Positions 10,217-17,692 of a stretch of DNA of 37,199 nucleotides are shown piece by piece; within the stretch, counting starts at the first letter, position 1, and the number at the start of each line of letters is the position of its first letter. Below the pieces are notes generated by a model, which saw only the letters and a program-made list of their open reading frames with translations, ran no database searches and was not told the DNA's origin. Origin of the DNA: a virus. Location of the stretch: the IMG/VR virus record IMGVR_UViG_3300025108_000162, positions 1 through 37,199 of that record, one strand, 5' to 3'. The position numbers and the translations under genes were made by a program.

Positions 10217-11940
10217 TACTTCTCAATCACTACAATATACAAACCATTCCACCAATCGTTAGCATCTTCAGGCGTCTCAGTTGTGATCAATCTCTTGTAA
10301 ATAACATTCTTATCACTTAAGAACGCATCAGTACATGATACAACTCCTTCAAAGTTTGCATCATCAACAACAAGAATATAAGAGTCAGCACATTGATTGT
10401 GAAGATACTCTAGATTTGGTTGCATTCGTTTAGGATCATTCTCAGCATCATAGAATAGAACCTGAGGAGGAAACTCTGGATTGAATACTACCTGAGAGAT
10501 AGGTTTAACAACTAATCCAACAGCAGCATTTGGATTCTGCCACTTCTCATAGTTTTGTACAAATATTTCAGCAGGATTATCAACCTCAAAGTCTTCTTGA
10601 AGTTCCTTACGCATTGGTTTTACTGTAGAGTCTGAAAAGTCATCGATAGCGTATGCTTTTACAGCAGTATTACCCATGATAGCAGCAAATAGTGTGCTAC
10701 CCATGTAACAACCAACATCAGCATATACTGTGCCACGCTCACTAAGAAGATTGTTGAGGAAATGTCTTACTTTGTTAGAGGATAAACCAACAATATCATA
10801 ATCAGTAGGATCAAAGTTTGAGTTATTATCAACGGCACCATCGATGGCACTAATAACTCTTTCTACAAGAGGATTCATTGTACGATTCTGCTTCTTTAAT
10901 TTAGATTGTATCACAGACTCACAATAGTTGCAATCCCAACAATCAAACTTACATGTCTTAATCTTCTGTCTCCAGATATTAATTGGTGCATCAGGCATAT
11001 CAACATCCTGCATGTACTTTTCAAAATCAGGAAACATCAACTCATCACCATTGTCCCATCGTTCGATGATATCCATCGACTCTCTAAGACGCATAGCATC
11101 CTCTCTGCCGTGCAGTTTGAATACATCTATGCCATTATCTAAAAACCATTGCCAATCGTCTCTCCAGGGCGGTATATTAGCACGCTTAAGTTCTGTTGCA
11201 GAATCATATTCATCCCATCGTGAACATGAAATACGACTAATCTCGCTGTTAAAATACTGAGGTTCTGTGCCCTGACGTGTGCTATTGTATTGATAATGCT
11301 CTGGCATGATAGGACAACCACCCCAACAATGCTCATTAGCTAACAATGAAAACTCCACAGGAGTTCCTTTCTCTGCACAGTACTTCTTCGCGTCCATGAT
11401 ACGAACCAAGGCATCTTGGTCCCTCATAATATCACGATCCAAGTTAATATAATGAAATCCAGCACTAGCAAGAGTGACAATCTCGTTAGGTTTGACTACC
11501 TCACGAAGAATAGTATTCTTAATCTTTAAGTCAGGATATTCTTTCTGGATTTGTCCTGTCATCACCCAAGATGTATGAGGCAAAGTAACAGTCCTAACAC
11601 CAGCATCATACAGAAACTTAAAGTTCTGAATCCATAGAGTTAAATTATTCTGATCAGGTCTTACCCATAGATTGTTAAATGTAGCAGACAGAGGAATACC
11701 TGTCTCCTGCATAATATACAGTGAGTTTTTTGCAGCACTCTGTGCATTTTTTGTTGTACGAAAAACATCCCCCATTGCATCTTGCACAAATGGAGGCATT
11801 CTAGATGTAAAATATAAATCGTAAATTAAATGCTTATGTTTATTGAGGAAAGGAATAAGACTCTCCCCAATATACTCTGGATCAAGTTTCGGGTTGATCG
11901 GCAGACTGAAGACTGCGGTTTGTGATGTTGTTTGTTGCAT
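10216..11940 (-). CDS. U32-like TIM-barrel plus SAM methyltransferase fusion (574 aa)
   Basis: I use the ATG at 11940; a TTG at 11967 is in frame. The N-terminal part resembles U32-family proteins: a barrel-like series with GVRTVTLPHTSWVM and TLASAGFHYINLDR, then EFSLLANEHCWGGCP (Cys at 205 and 209), the region that holds Fe-S ligands in U32 members. A second Cys cluster, C-x3-C-x2-C-x2-C, is at 330-340. The C-terminal third looks like a class I SAM-dependent methyltransferase: YADVGCYMGSTLFAAI (406-421) is motif I, followed by AYAIDDFSD. Bacterial U32 proteins are prephenate-dependent or O2-independent hydroxylases of tRNA, rRNA or quinones, so hydroxylation followed by methylation is a plausible combined role; modification of virion proteins or glycans is the alternative. 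It sits between virion genes and a 2OG oxygenase. Confidence 0.6.
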   Translation of the reverse strand: MQQTTSQTAVFSLPINPKLDPEYIGESLIPFLNKHKHLIYDLYFTSRMPPFVQDAMGDVFRTTKNAQSAAKNSLYIMQETGIPLSATFNNLWVRPDQNNLTLWIQNFKFLYDAGVRTVTLPHTSWVMTGQIQKEYPDLKIKNTILREVVKPNEIVTLASAGFHYINLDRDIMRDQDALVRIMDAKKYCAEKGTPVEFSLLANEHCWGGCPIMPEHYQYNSTRQGTEPQYFNSEISRISCSRWDEYDSATELKRANIPPWRDDWQWFLDNGIDVFKLHGREDAMRLRESMDIIERWDNGDELMFPDFEKYMQDVDMPDAPINIWRQKIKTCKFDCWDCNYCESVIQSKLKKQNRTMNPLVERVISAIDGAVDNNSNFDPTDYDIVGLSSNKVRHFLNNLLSERGTVYADVGCYMGSTLFAAIMGNTAVKAYAIDDFSDSTVKPMRKELQEDFEVDNPAEIFVQNYEKWQNPNAAVGLVVKPISQVVFNPEFPPQVLFYDAENDPKRMQPNLEYLHNQCADSYILVVDDANFEGVVSCTDAFLSDKNVIYKRLITTETPEDANDWWNGLYIVVIEK

Positions 11941-12754
11941 AATCAGTGAATATTCCAGAGGTATCAAACATTTCAGGTCCGCGACCTGACAGCATATTTT
12001 CTACTTTATCTTCTGCAATTTCTTTGAACTTTCCAATGGAATGATTCATCGCAGTAGAATAAGTAAGAGCAAGATCAGTGATTGCTGCTTGATCTTCAGG
12101 TTTCATCATCAGCATACTTTCCAAGTTACCTGATTGAACTCTACCAGTAGTTAGCAAGTCAATAGCACACTGCTTTGCCATACGAGCAATCCAGTACTTA
12201 TGCTCTTCTGCTTCAATAATAGCAGGGTCTTCAAATGTAGCAATAACACTATCCAAATCATCGCAGTCAGTGCGTTCTTTGATGATAGACATAATGCCAT
12301 CAGTTTCTTCTTTACACTGACGGATTTTATTCATCCATACTTGTGTATCAAGTTTGCAAATTTCTAGTTGACACTCAAGATCAGTTTTTTGAAATGGATC
12401 TTCTTCCTCTGCAATCTCACTTTTAAGACGAGCAATGTCATTAAGATTACGTCTATACTGTACTGTAATCTTTTGTAGACTATTTGTTCGTGCTTGCAAC
12501 TCCATAATTGCTTGACGCAATTGTCTCCATGGAGTTATCTGTGAATTGATTACATAATATCGATTTTGAAATTCACTTTGCCCAAATGGAACTTGATCTG
12601 CCCACTGCATCAATGCAACATCGGACTCTTCAACTTCCCAGGGAGCAATATTTTTCAGATCTTCCAGTGTTTGACTGATAGGAAGATTTGGATGATTAGA
12701 ACCTGAGTCCGTAGACGAAGGGTTCTTTTCTTGTAATGAGTCCTGTTTCATCAT
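11882..12754 (-). CDS. Coiled-coil accessory/structural protein, unknown (290 aa)
   Basis: I start it at the ATG at 12754; a GTG three codons earlier is possible. After a polar, probably disordered N-terminus comes APWEVEESDVALMQWADQVP, then a long helical region with heptad-like spacing (about residues 80-150, including ARLKSEIAEEEDPFQK) and a helical C-terminus with KFKEIAEDKVENML. No catalytic motif. It overlaps the next gene by 59 bases and the preceding one by 59 bases, in different frames. Position right after the fibre genes suggests an assembly or accessory tail role. Confidence 0.6.
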   Translation of the reverse strand: MMKQDSLQEKNPSSTDSGSNHPNLPISQTLEDLKNIAPWEVEESDVALMQWADQVPFGQSEFQNRYYVINSQITPWRQLRQAIMELQARTNSLQKITVQYRRNLNDIARLKSEIAEEEDPFQKTDLECQLEICKLDTQVWMNKIRQCKEETDGIMSIIKERTDCDDLDSVIATFEDPAIIEAEEHKYWIARMAKQCAIDLLTTGRVQSGNLESMLMMKPEDQAAITDLALTYSTAMNHSIGKFKEIAEDKVENMLSGRGPEMFDTSGIFTDYATNNITNRSLQSADQPET

Positions 12755-13451
12755 TTTTTTCACATCTACTAAATTCTAAACATTGTTGATTTGACATTTC
12801 AATGCCAAAGTAATCTTCAAGAAAAACATTTGCGTCAGCAACGTTAAAGCACTCTTTGATTTTAATAAGGATGGTTTGTTCTTGCACAGCAAGATCATGT
12901 AATTTGGTTTTCCAATCAGTGTGTTTCCCTACCACTATAGTAGCAAACTCTTTGGTTGTCAATCCTCTAATCTCTGCTAATCTATTGATCAATGTGACAG
13001 CAGTAGTCTCATCTTCAAGATATGCATTAGATTCTGCTAACTGATCTTGCCAGGTTGCATCTTCTAATACACTGTATTTAGTGCGTAGTTCGTTATATCT
13101 TTTTTCAAAAATCTCTTGTACTTTAAGACGCATCACCTTCTTCATGAAGGGAATAGTGTATGTTCTGACTAATTCATTATCAACGCTAACTCTATCTTTT
13201 TGTGTTGTTCCTTCTTCATTTTCACCATATTCAGATCTTGCAGACCTTGCCTCACCCCAATACTTTGAACCTAAAGTCCCTTCCTTTGAAGGAAAACGCA
13301 GATAGTTTACATACTGGGGGATATAATCAAAATATTCATCTGCTAAGTAAAAATATTCTAATCCCAGATGACCACCAAGTTTCGTTCCCCAATCATCTAC
13401 ATGAGGAAACTTTTCTAGGTCGATAACAATAACGTCGTTTTGATTATTCAT
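12696..13451 (-). CDS. Possible tail-fibre assembly chaperone (251 aa)
   Basis: Begins MNNQNDVIVIDLEKFPHVDD. The middle, WQDQLAESNAYLEDETTAVT followed by LINRLAEIRGLTTKEFATI, resembles the C-terminal region of tail assembly chaperones (W...Q..EA..YL....T..L..LA..RG.....E...I), a helical segment that often lies next to phage fibre genes. The N-terminal third is aromatic-rich (FYLADEYFDYIPQYVNYLRF). It immediately follows the five fibre paralogues (stop of 13451 gene and start here overlap region), the usual position of such a chaperone. The assignment rests on pattern similarity only. Confidence 0.4.
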   Translation of the reverse strand: MNNQNDVIVIDLEKFPHVDDWGTKLGGHLGLEYFYLADEYFDYIPQYVNYLRFPSKEGTLGSKYWGEARSARSEYGENEEGTTQKDRVSVDNELVRTYTIPFMKKVMRLKVQEIFEKRYNELRTKYSVLEDATWQDQLAESNAYLEDETTAVTLINRLAEIRGLTTKEFATIVVGKHTDWKTKLHDLAVQEQTILIKIKECFNVADANVFLEDYFGIEMSNQQCLEFSRCEKNDETGLITRKEPFVYGLRF

Positions 13452-14845
13452 TAGTAGTTAGGAATATTTGTACCGTAATCATACTGAACTGCTCCAGCAC
13501 CATCAACACCTGAGATAGCAGATGCAGATGAACAGTGAGCAGAACTCATGCCACCATGACCTGATGGAGGTGAAGAACCTCCGAGGTTATTATATGCATC
13601 AGTAGCATAGTTCACTTTGAAAGTATTATTGTTCTGAGAACCATTGTAGTTACCTAAGCAATAACCTTTTCTCATACCAATCTGGAAGTTTTCCTCTCCC
13701 ATGTTACCAAAGTTCAAACCTCCTACCTGAACACCACTCGAATCATCAACTCTCTGGTTACCATTCTGATTATTATTGCCAGTGCCCACATACATGTGAC
13801 CTAACATTGTGCCTAAAATCTTCTTCCATCCGTCACCACCTGGTCCTTGTGTCCAGTTCTGCCAGGATTCAGTATTCCAAATTAATGCTTGACGAGTACC
13901 AGCTCTCTTATACCAACCTTTTAGTCTTGCGTTACCACCCCATGAAGGATCTTCACCTCCATCAGCATGATTAGGAGGAAATCCTGATGTTCTCATAACC
14001 TCAGTTTTGAGATTCATCGCATCAGTTCTAGCATTACCACCACCAATTAAATATGAATAACCTCCTTGGAATTCATAATCTTGGAATGAACCCATCGAAC
14101 CTCTACTAACAGTCATATCCCAGGAATTCTGGTGTGTAATACCCGACTCAGATGTCATACTGAATCCAGACGTATAGTTAGAAGAACCTCTATAAGTGTT
14201 CTCCATTGAGTGGAACCAGTGACGATTATCTGAGAAAGATCCTGCCATGTAAGCACCAGACCTATCTAAAGTATTGCCAAGGTTTGTTGATGTATCTGTA
14301 GCGTGAACAGTACGGTTTACATTATTCCAGGGACTACCACTTTGATAACCCCCACCAACATATCCATGCGTCCAAATTCTTGCCATGCTCCATTCAGTTG
14401 CCTGACCAGCAATTTCCCAATAAGCATTAGTTCCGTCAGATTTTAATATAGCACCCTTAGAATAGTCAAGACTATATCTGTCTGTAGATTGATCAGGTGT
14501 TCCACCACCAGCACCAGCAATTGGTCCCCATTCTACAGCATTAGTACCTTCATTAAAAGCATAACCTTCAAATGTTCGGTCTGTTGAGTTATATCTAAAT
14601 ATACCTTCAATTGGTGATGATGGTCTTTGAGCAGTTGTTCCTACTGGTATGATAATACCATCAGTAGTAGCAATGTCTAAAGATGCTCTTGGATTAGTAG
14701 TACCAATCCCCACCTCATTACTAGTACTATCAACATACAAAGTACCAGTGTCAAAATTAAAGTTACCACTAGACTCTAATTGAATGGAGGCAGTACCACC
14801 ACCTCCACCTAAGGATATTAATCTGTCAACATTTAATTGAGACAT
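13451..14845 (-). CDS. Tail-fibre-like adhesin (464 aa)
   Basis: Begins MSQLNVDRLISLGGGGGTAS. Contains NEVGIGTTNPRASLDI, a motif common in long tail fibres, then the shared module IPVGTTAQRPSSPIEGIFRY (about 70-95) with EGYAF...EWGP. The C-terminal 300 residues are Gly/Asn/Ser/Trp-rich with Kelch-like stretches (RIWTHGYVGGGYQSGSPWNN, DRSGAYMAGSFSDNRHWFHS), the composition of a receptor-binding head. Last of five consecutive fibre paralogues. A late promoter (14868-14875) lies 23 bases upstream and the leader has GAAGGAAAC as ribosome site. Confidence 0.75.
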   Translation of the reverse strand: MSQLNVDRLISLGGGGGTASIQLESSGNFNFDTGTLYVDSTSNEVGIGTTNPRASLDIATTDGIIIPVGTTAQRPSSPIEGIFRYNSTDRTFEGYAFNEGTNAVEWGPIAGAGGGTPDQSTDRYSLDYSKGAILKSDGTNAYWEIAGQATEWSMARIWTHGYVGGGYQSGSPWNNVNRTVHATDTSTNLGNTLDRSGAYMAGSFSDNRHWFHSMENTYRGSSNYTSGFSMTSESGITHQNSWDMTVSRGSMGSFQDYEFQGGYSYLIGGGNARTDAMNLKTEVMRTSGFPPNHADGGEDPSWGGNARLKGWYKRAGTRQALIWNTESWQNWTQGPGGDGWKKILGTMLGHMYVGTGNNNQNGNQRVDDSSGVQVGGLNFGNMGEENFQIGMRKGYCLGNYNGSQNNNTFKVNYATDAYNNLGGSSPPSGHGGMSSAHCSSASAISGVDGAGAVQYDYGTNIPNY

Positions 14846-14867
14846 TACGGTTCTGTTTCCTTCGTAT

Positions 14868-14875
14868 TATTTATG
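14868..14875 (-). promoter_or_regulatory. T4-type late promoter (CATAAATA)
   Basis: Minus strand GCATAAATAATACG. One mismatch to the T4 late octamer TATAAATA. The TAA inside it is the stop codon of gene 14871. Drives the fibre gene starting at 14845. Confidence 0.6.
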
Positions 14876-15977
14876 CAGGACGAACGAGCACAACTCCTCG
14901 TTTTATATAGGTGTCCTCATTACCACTATCTTGATCGGAATGAATGACACAATGTATATTATGGGGATAGTTAACTCCTAGGTCTACTTCATACCAAGCA
15001 TCACCAGTAAAGGCATTAGGTACAGTGCCACCACCACTGTCTCCACCCTCTGGAGTAAAGTTTCTAACATATTCTGAAGTATAACCGCTACCTTCTCTAG
15101 AGAAGCAGTTGAATCTACTACCCATAAATCCACCAGGATTACCTCCTACCCGTACATGTGAGGGAAATGTTGGAGTTGCAGAAGGACAACCATTACCATC
15201 ATTATTAGAGATAGCACAATAATAGGTAAAGATATGCTGGGCATCACCTACAGCACTATTATCTCTCATAATTGTCATACCATCACCAACACCAGAAGTG
15301 ATACCTAAGAAGTTTCTACCATTAACACCATCATTAGAATTATAGTTATAGAGATTAAATCTCATCTTCACATAACGATATTGTATACCCCTGGCATCCA
15401 TTGTAGCGTACTTAAAGTCACTTCCACCAGTATTTCTATAATATCCATAAGTACCATTGTTTGTCCAGTTTCCCGTAGGAGTGTTATCACCAACACCATT
15501 CAGTTGATTACCACTTAGAGAACCAGCATTTTGAAGAAACCTTGATGCACCGCCACCCCAGTTACCCATCATAATATAGTATGGATGACTGTTCAATGGC
15601 ACAAAATACTGTCTAGCAGTACCATCAAAGTTAATCCAGTATAATCCATCTGTTACTTGCCCAGCATCATATAATCCTTGCACTGAAGCAACTGCAAGTG
15701 CTTCACTAGATCCGTTTGGTGCAGAAGTAGAACCAATAAAGTTTTGCCAAACAGTTCCATCATAAAACTCAAGACGTCCAAGTGTAGTATTGTATCGCAA
15801 CATACCTCCCACAGGTGATGCTGGTCTTTCGGCAGTTGTTCCTACAGGTACAGAAAAAGATGCACCAGAGTCAAACTCAATAGTTCCTTGAATTTCAAAG
15901 TTATCATTGGGACTTACATTAATAGAAAAATCATTATCTGATAATGCTCTAAGTTCGTCTACTCTAATAGTACTCAT
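14871..15977 (-). CDS. Fibre adhesin with fibrinogen-like region (368 aa)
   Basis: I start it at the ATG at 15977 (MSTIRVDELRALSDNDFSIN), which has an AAGGAG ribosome site; the frame to 16037 runs into the preceding gene. The shared module is VPVGTTAERPASPVGGMLRY with LEFYDGTVW. Then QVTDGLYWINFDGTARQYFV, the opening pattern of fibrinogen-related domains (D-G-x-Y-x-I), though the typical YCDM step is replaced (YFVPLN). The remainder is Gly/Asn-rich with TYYCAISNNDGNGCP. Probably a virion protein contacting the host surface. Confidence 0.75.
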   Translation of the reverse strand: MSTIRVDELRALSDNDFSINVSPNDNFEIQGTIEFDSGASFSVPVGTTAERPASPVGGMLRYNTTLGRLEFYDGTVWQNFIGSTSAPNGSSEALAVASVQGLYDAGQVTDGLYWINFDGTARQYFVPLNSHPYYIMMGNWGGGASRFLQNAGSLSGNQLNGVGDNTPTGNWTNNGTYGYYRNTGGSDFKYATMDARGIQYRYVKMRFNLYNYNSNDGVNGRNFLGITSGVGDGMTIMRDNSAVGDAQHIFTYYCAISNNDGNGCPSATPTFPSHVRVGGNPGGFMGSRFNCFSREGSGYTSEYVRNFTPEGGDSGGGTVPNAFTGDAWYEVDLGVNYPHNIHCVIHSDQDSGNEDTYIKRGVVLVRPA

Positions 15978-15985
15978 AGTTCTCC

Positions 15986-16978
15986 TTACTTTACAAAAAT
16001 CCAACCATTTTTTGGATAACGGACAGTACCACTCCAACGGAATCCGCCAGCAGCACAGTTTCTATCACCACTAGTACTTTGATTATTTGTATAACATCCA
16101 AACCCAATTGCAGAGTCGTTAGAGTTACACTCGTTCTCATTGTTCATAGTGATACCAAATCTCATCCCTGTACTACTAGAATCAGTTCGATTAAAACCAA
16201 TTCTATTACAATGCGGTTGATTATCCCAATTATTTCTGCTGATACCAGTGTTGCCAATCCAACTTAAAAAATTCTCTCTATCAACTGAAGATATGTTAGT
16301 TTGTCCTCCAGTAAAGGCACCTCTAGCAGTAACTCCTGTCATAGGAATTGATTTTGGATATAACCAATTACGATAGTCACCCATAGCAAGGATAAATCCT
16401 TCCTGCAAAGTATAACCGTAGTACCCTCTATTTAAGGCATCTCCACCACCAGTGGTCTGGCATTGTGCCTCGTTAGTAGTAGATTGCTGTGACCATCTAG
16501 CACCACTATATGACCAAGGATTGCTAGTATCGTCAGGAGACTCAGGAATTTTACCTACCATCATAAATCCTCCTGCTTCCATTAAACAATACGTTTGATA
16601 TGCACCACTACCGTGATTTATCCAATAAACACCATCAGGTGCTCCAGGATTTACAGCAAGAATAGCAGAAGCAGAAGTTGCAGCAGTTGCAGAACTTTGA
16701 CCTAAATTAGATACTGTTCCACCAGCACCTTGGACCGTGTATTGAGTCCAGGATGATCCATTATAAATCTCAATCTTCAAATCAGAAGTATTCCATCTCA
16801 TATATCCAGCAGATGGACTAGCAGGTCGTTGTGCAGTAGTACCAGCAGGTAACTGAAATGCACTAGTACTTGTATTAAATACATGACCTTCAACATCTAA
16901 AATATTGCCAGCAGGAATTGTTATCTGATTCAGAGTCTCAGGTATCCCACTTAAACCGCTTACGGATAATTTACTCAT
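15986..16978 (-). CDS. Fibre adhesin with fibrinogen-like domain (330 aa)
   Basis: Begins MSKLSVSGLSGIPETLNQIT, then the shared module LPAGTTAQRPASPSAGYMRW with IEIYNGSSW. From about residue 113, PDGVYWINHGSGAYQTYCLM followed by EAGGFMMVGKI reproduces the start of fibrinogen C-terminal-type domains (DGVYWI...YCxM...GGFMxVGKI). Later NNENECNSNDSAIGFGCYTN and CAAGGFRWSG supply Asp/Asn and Cys-rich loops typical of the calcium-binding part. In other organisms such domains bind sugars, so glycan recognition on the cyanobacterial surface is likely but not shown. Confidence 0.75.
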   Translation of the reverse strand: MSKLSVSGLSGIPETLNQITIPAGNILDVEGHVFNTSTSAFQLPAGTTAQRPASPSAGYMRWNTSDLKIEIYNGSSWTQYTVQGAGGTVSNLGQSSATAATSASAILAVNPGAPDGVYWINHGSGAYQTYCLMEAGGFMMVGKIPESPDDTSNPWSYSGARWSQQSTTNEAQCQTTGGGDALNRGYYGYTLQEGFILAMGDYRNWLYPKSIPMTGVTARGAFTGGQTNISSVDRENFLSWIGNTGISRNNWDNQPHCNRIGFNRTDSSSTGMRFGITMNNENECNSNDSAIGFGCYTNNQSTSGDRNCAAGGFRWSGTVRYPKNGWIFVK

Positions 16979-16984
16979 TATTTA

Positions 16985-17245
16985 CTAATCCTTCTCAATC
17001 CAGTTAATACCATCATATAGTTCTGGTTTTTGAGTAGTAGTATTATATCTCAATTGACCTTGAACATATCCTCTAGGTCCACCAGCAGTTGATGCAAATC
17101 CATCAGTAGTATTTGCAGGAAGAGGAACATATGTTTGATTGGTCAGTAATAACTGACTAGCAATATCTAGTTCACTATCTTTACTTAAGGTAATTCGATA
17201 GTTTGGAAAATTTCCTTGGAGACTGCCAACGTTTAATACTCCCAT
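16985..17245 (-). CDS. Short fibre paralogue, module only (86 aa)
   Basis: Begins MGVLNVGSLQGNFPNYRITL. It holds the N-terminal strand region and a divergent module, VPLPANTTDGFASTAGGPRG then QLRYNTTTQKPELYDGINWI, and stops there with no C-terminal head. It could be a spacer/connector subunit or a remnant of a full-length fibre that lost its head. The start overlaps the preceding stop by one base. Confidence 0.7.
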   Translation of the reverse strand: MGVLNVGSLQGNFPNYRITLSKDSELDIASQLLLTNQTYVPLPANTTDGFASTAGGPRGYVQGQLRYNTTTQKPELYDGINWIEKD

Positions 17246-17661
17246 TATCTAACACTCCATGCTCCACCGCTTTCAATAGTAACCGTAAATCCACTTGCAA
17301 TAGTAATTGGACCTGCCGACATTCCATTTGCAAACTCACCACCTGCTGTAGGACCAACAGTTAAGTTTTCTGAAATTGTATTGGCATTAGTTCTAACAAT
17401 ACTATTTTCACCTAATGAAGGACCACCACCTGCAACAGGTGCCCATCCTGCGCTGCCAGTGCCAGCATCTGCTTTATAAATCTCTGCTGAATCTAAATCA
17501 GTATTGAATCGTAAAGTACCAACAGAAACACCTGTTGGTTGTTGTGCAGTTGTTCCCGCAGGCAATCTAAAGACGCTATCAGTGTTAATAAACGATAGCG
17601 TACTGATAATTGCTTGAGTTGTTGTGGAAATCTGATTCCCACTAATTTTTGAAAGTGCCAT
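17245..17661 (-). CDS. Short fibre paralogue (138 aa)
   Basis: Begins MALSKISGNQISTTTQAIIS. The shared module appears as RLPAGTTAQQPTGVSVGTLR with FNTDLDSAEIY, followed by a short Gly/Ser-rich C-terminal strand region (GGEFANGMSAGPITIASGFT) and no large head. First of the five paralogues. It is preceded by an AAGGAG sequence and a late promoter (17685-17692). Confidence 0.75.
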   Translation of the reverse strand: MALSKISGNQISTTTQAIISTLSFINTDSVFRLPAGTTAQQPTGVSVGTLRFNTDLDSAEIYKADAGTGSAGWAPVAGGGPSLGENSIVRTNANTISENLTVGPTAGGEFANGMSAGPITIASGFTVTIESGGAWSVR

Positions 17662-17684
17662 GGCAGTGCTAGTTTCTCCTTAGT

Positions 17685-17692
17685 TATTTAGA
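17685..17692 (-). promoter_or_regulatory. T4-type late promoter (TCTAAATA)
   Basis: Minus strand TATCTAAATAACTAAGGAG. CTAAATA variants are known as late motifs in cyanomyoviruses. Its TAA is the stop codon of gene 17688. Confidence 0.6.
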
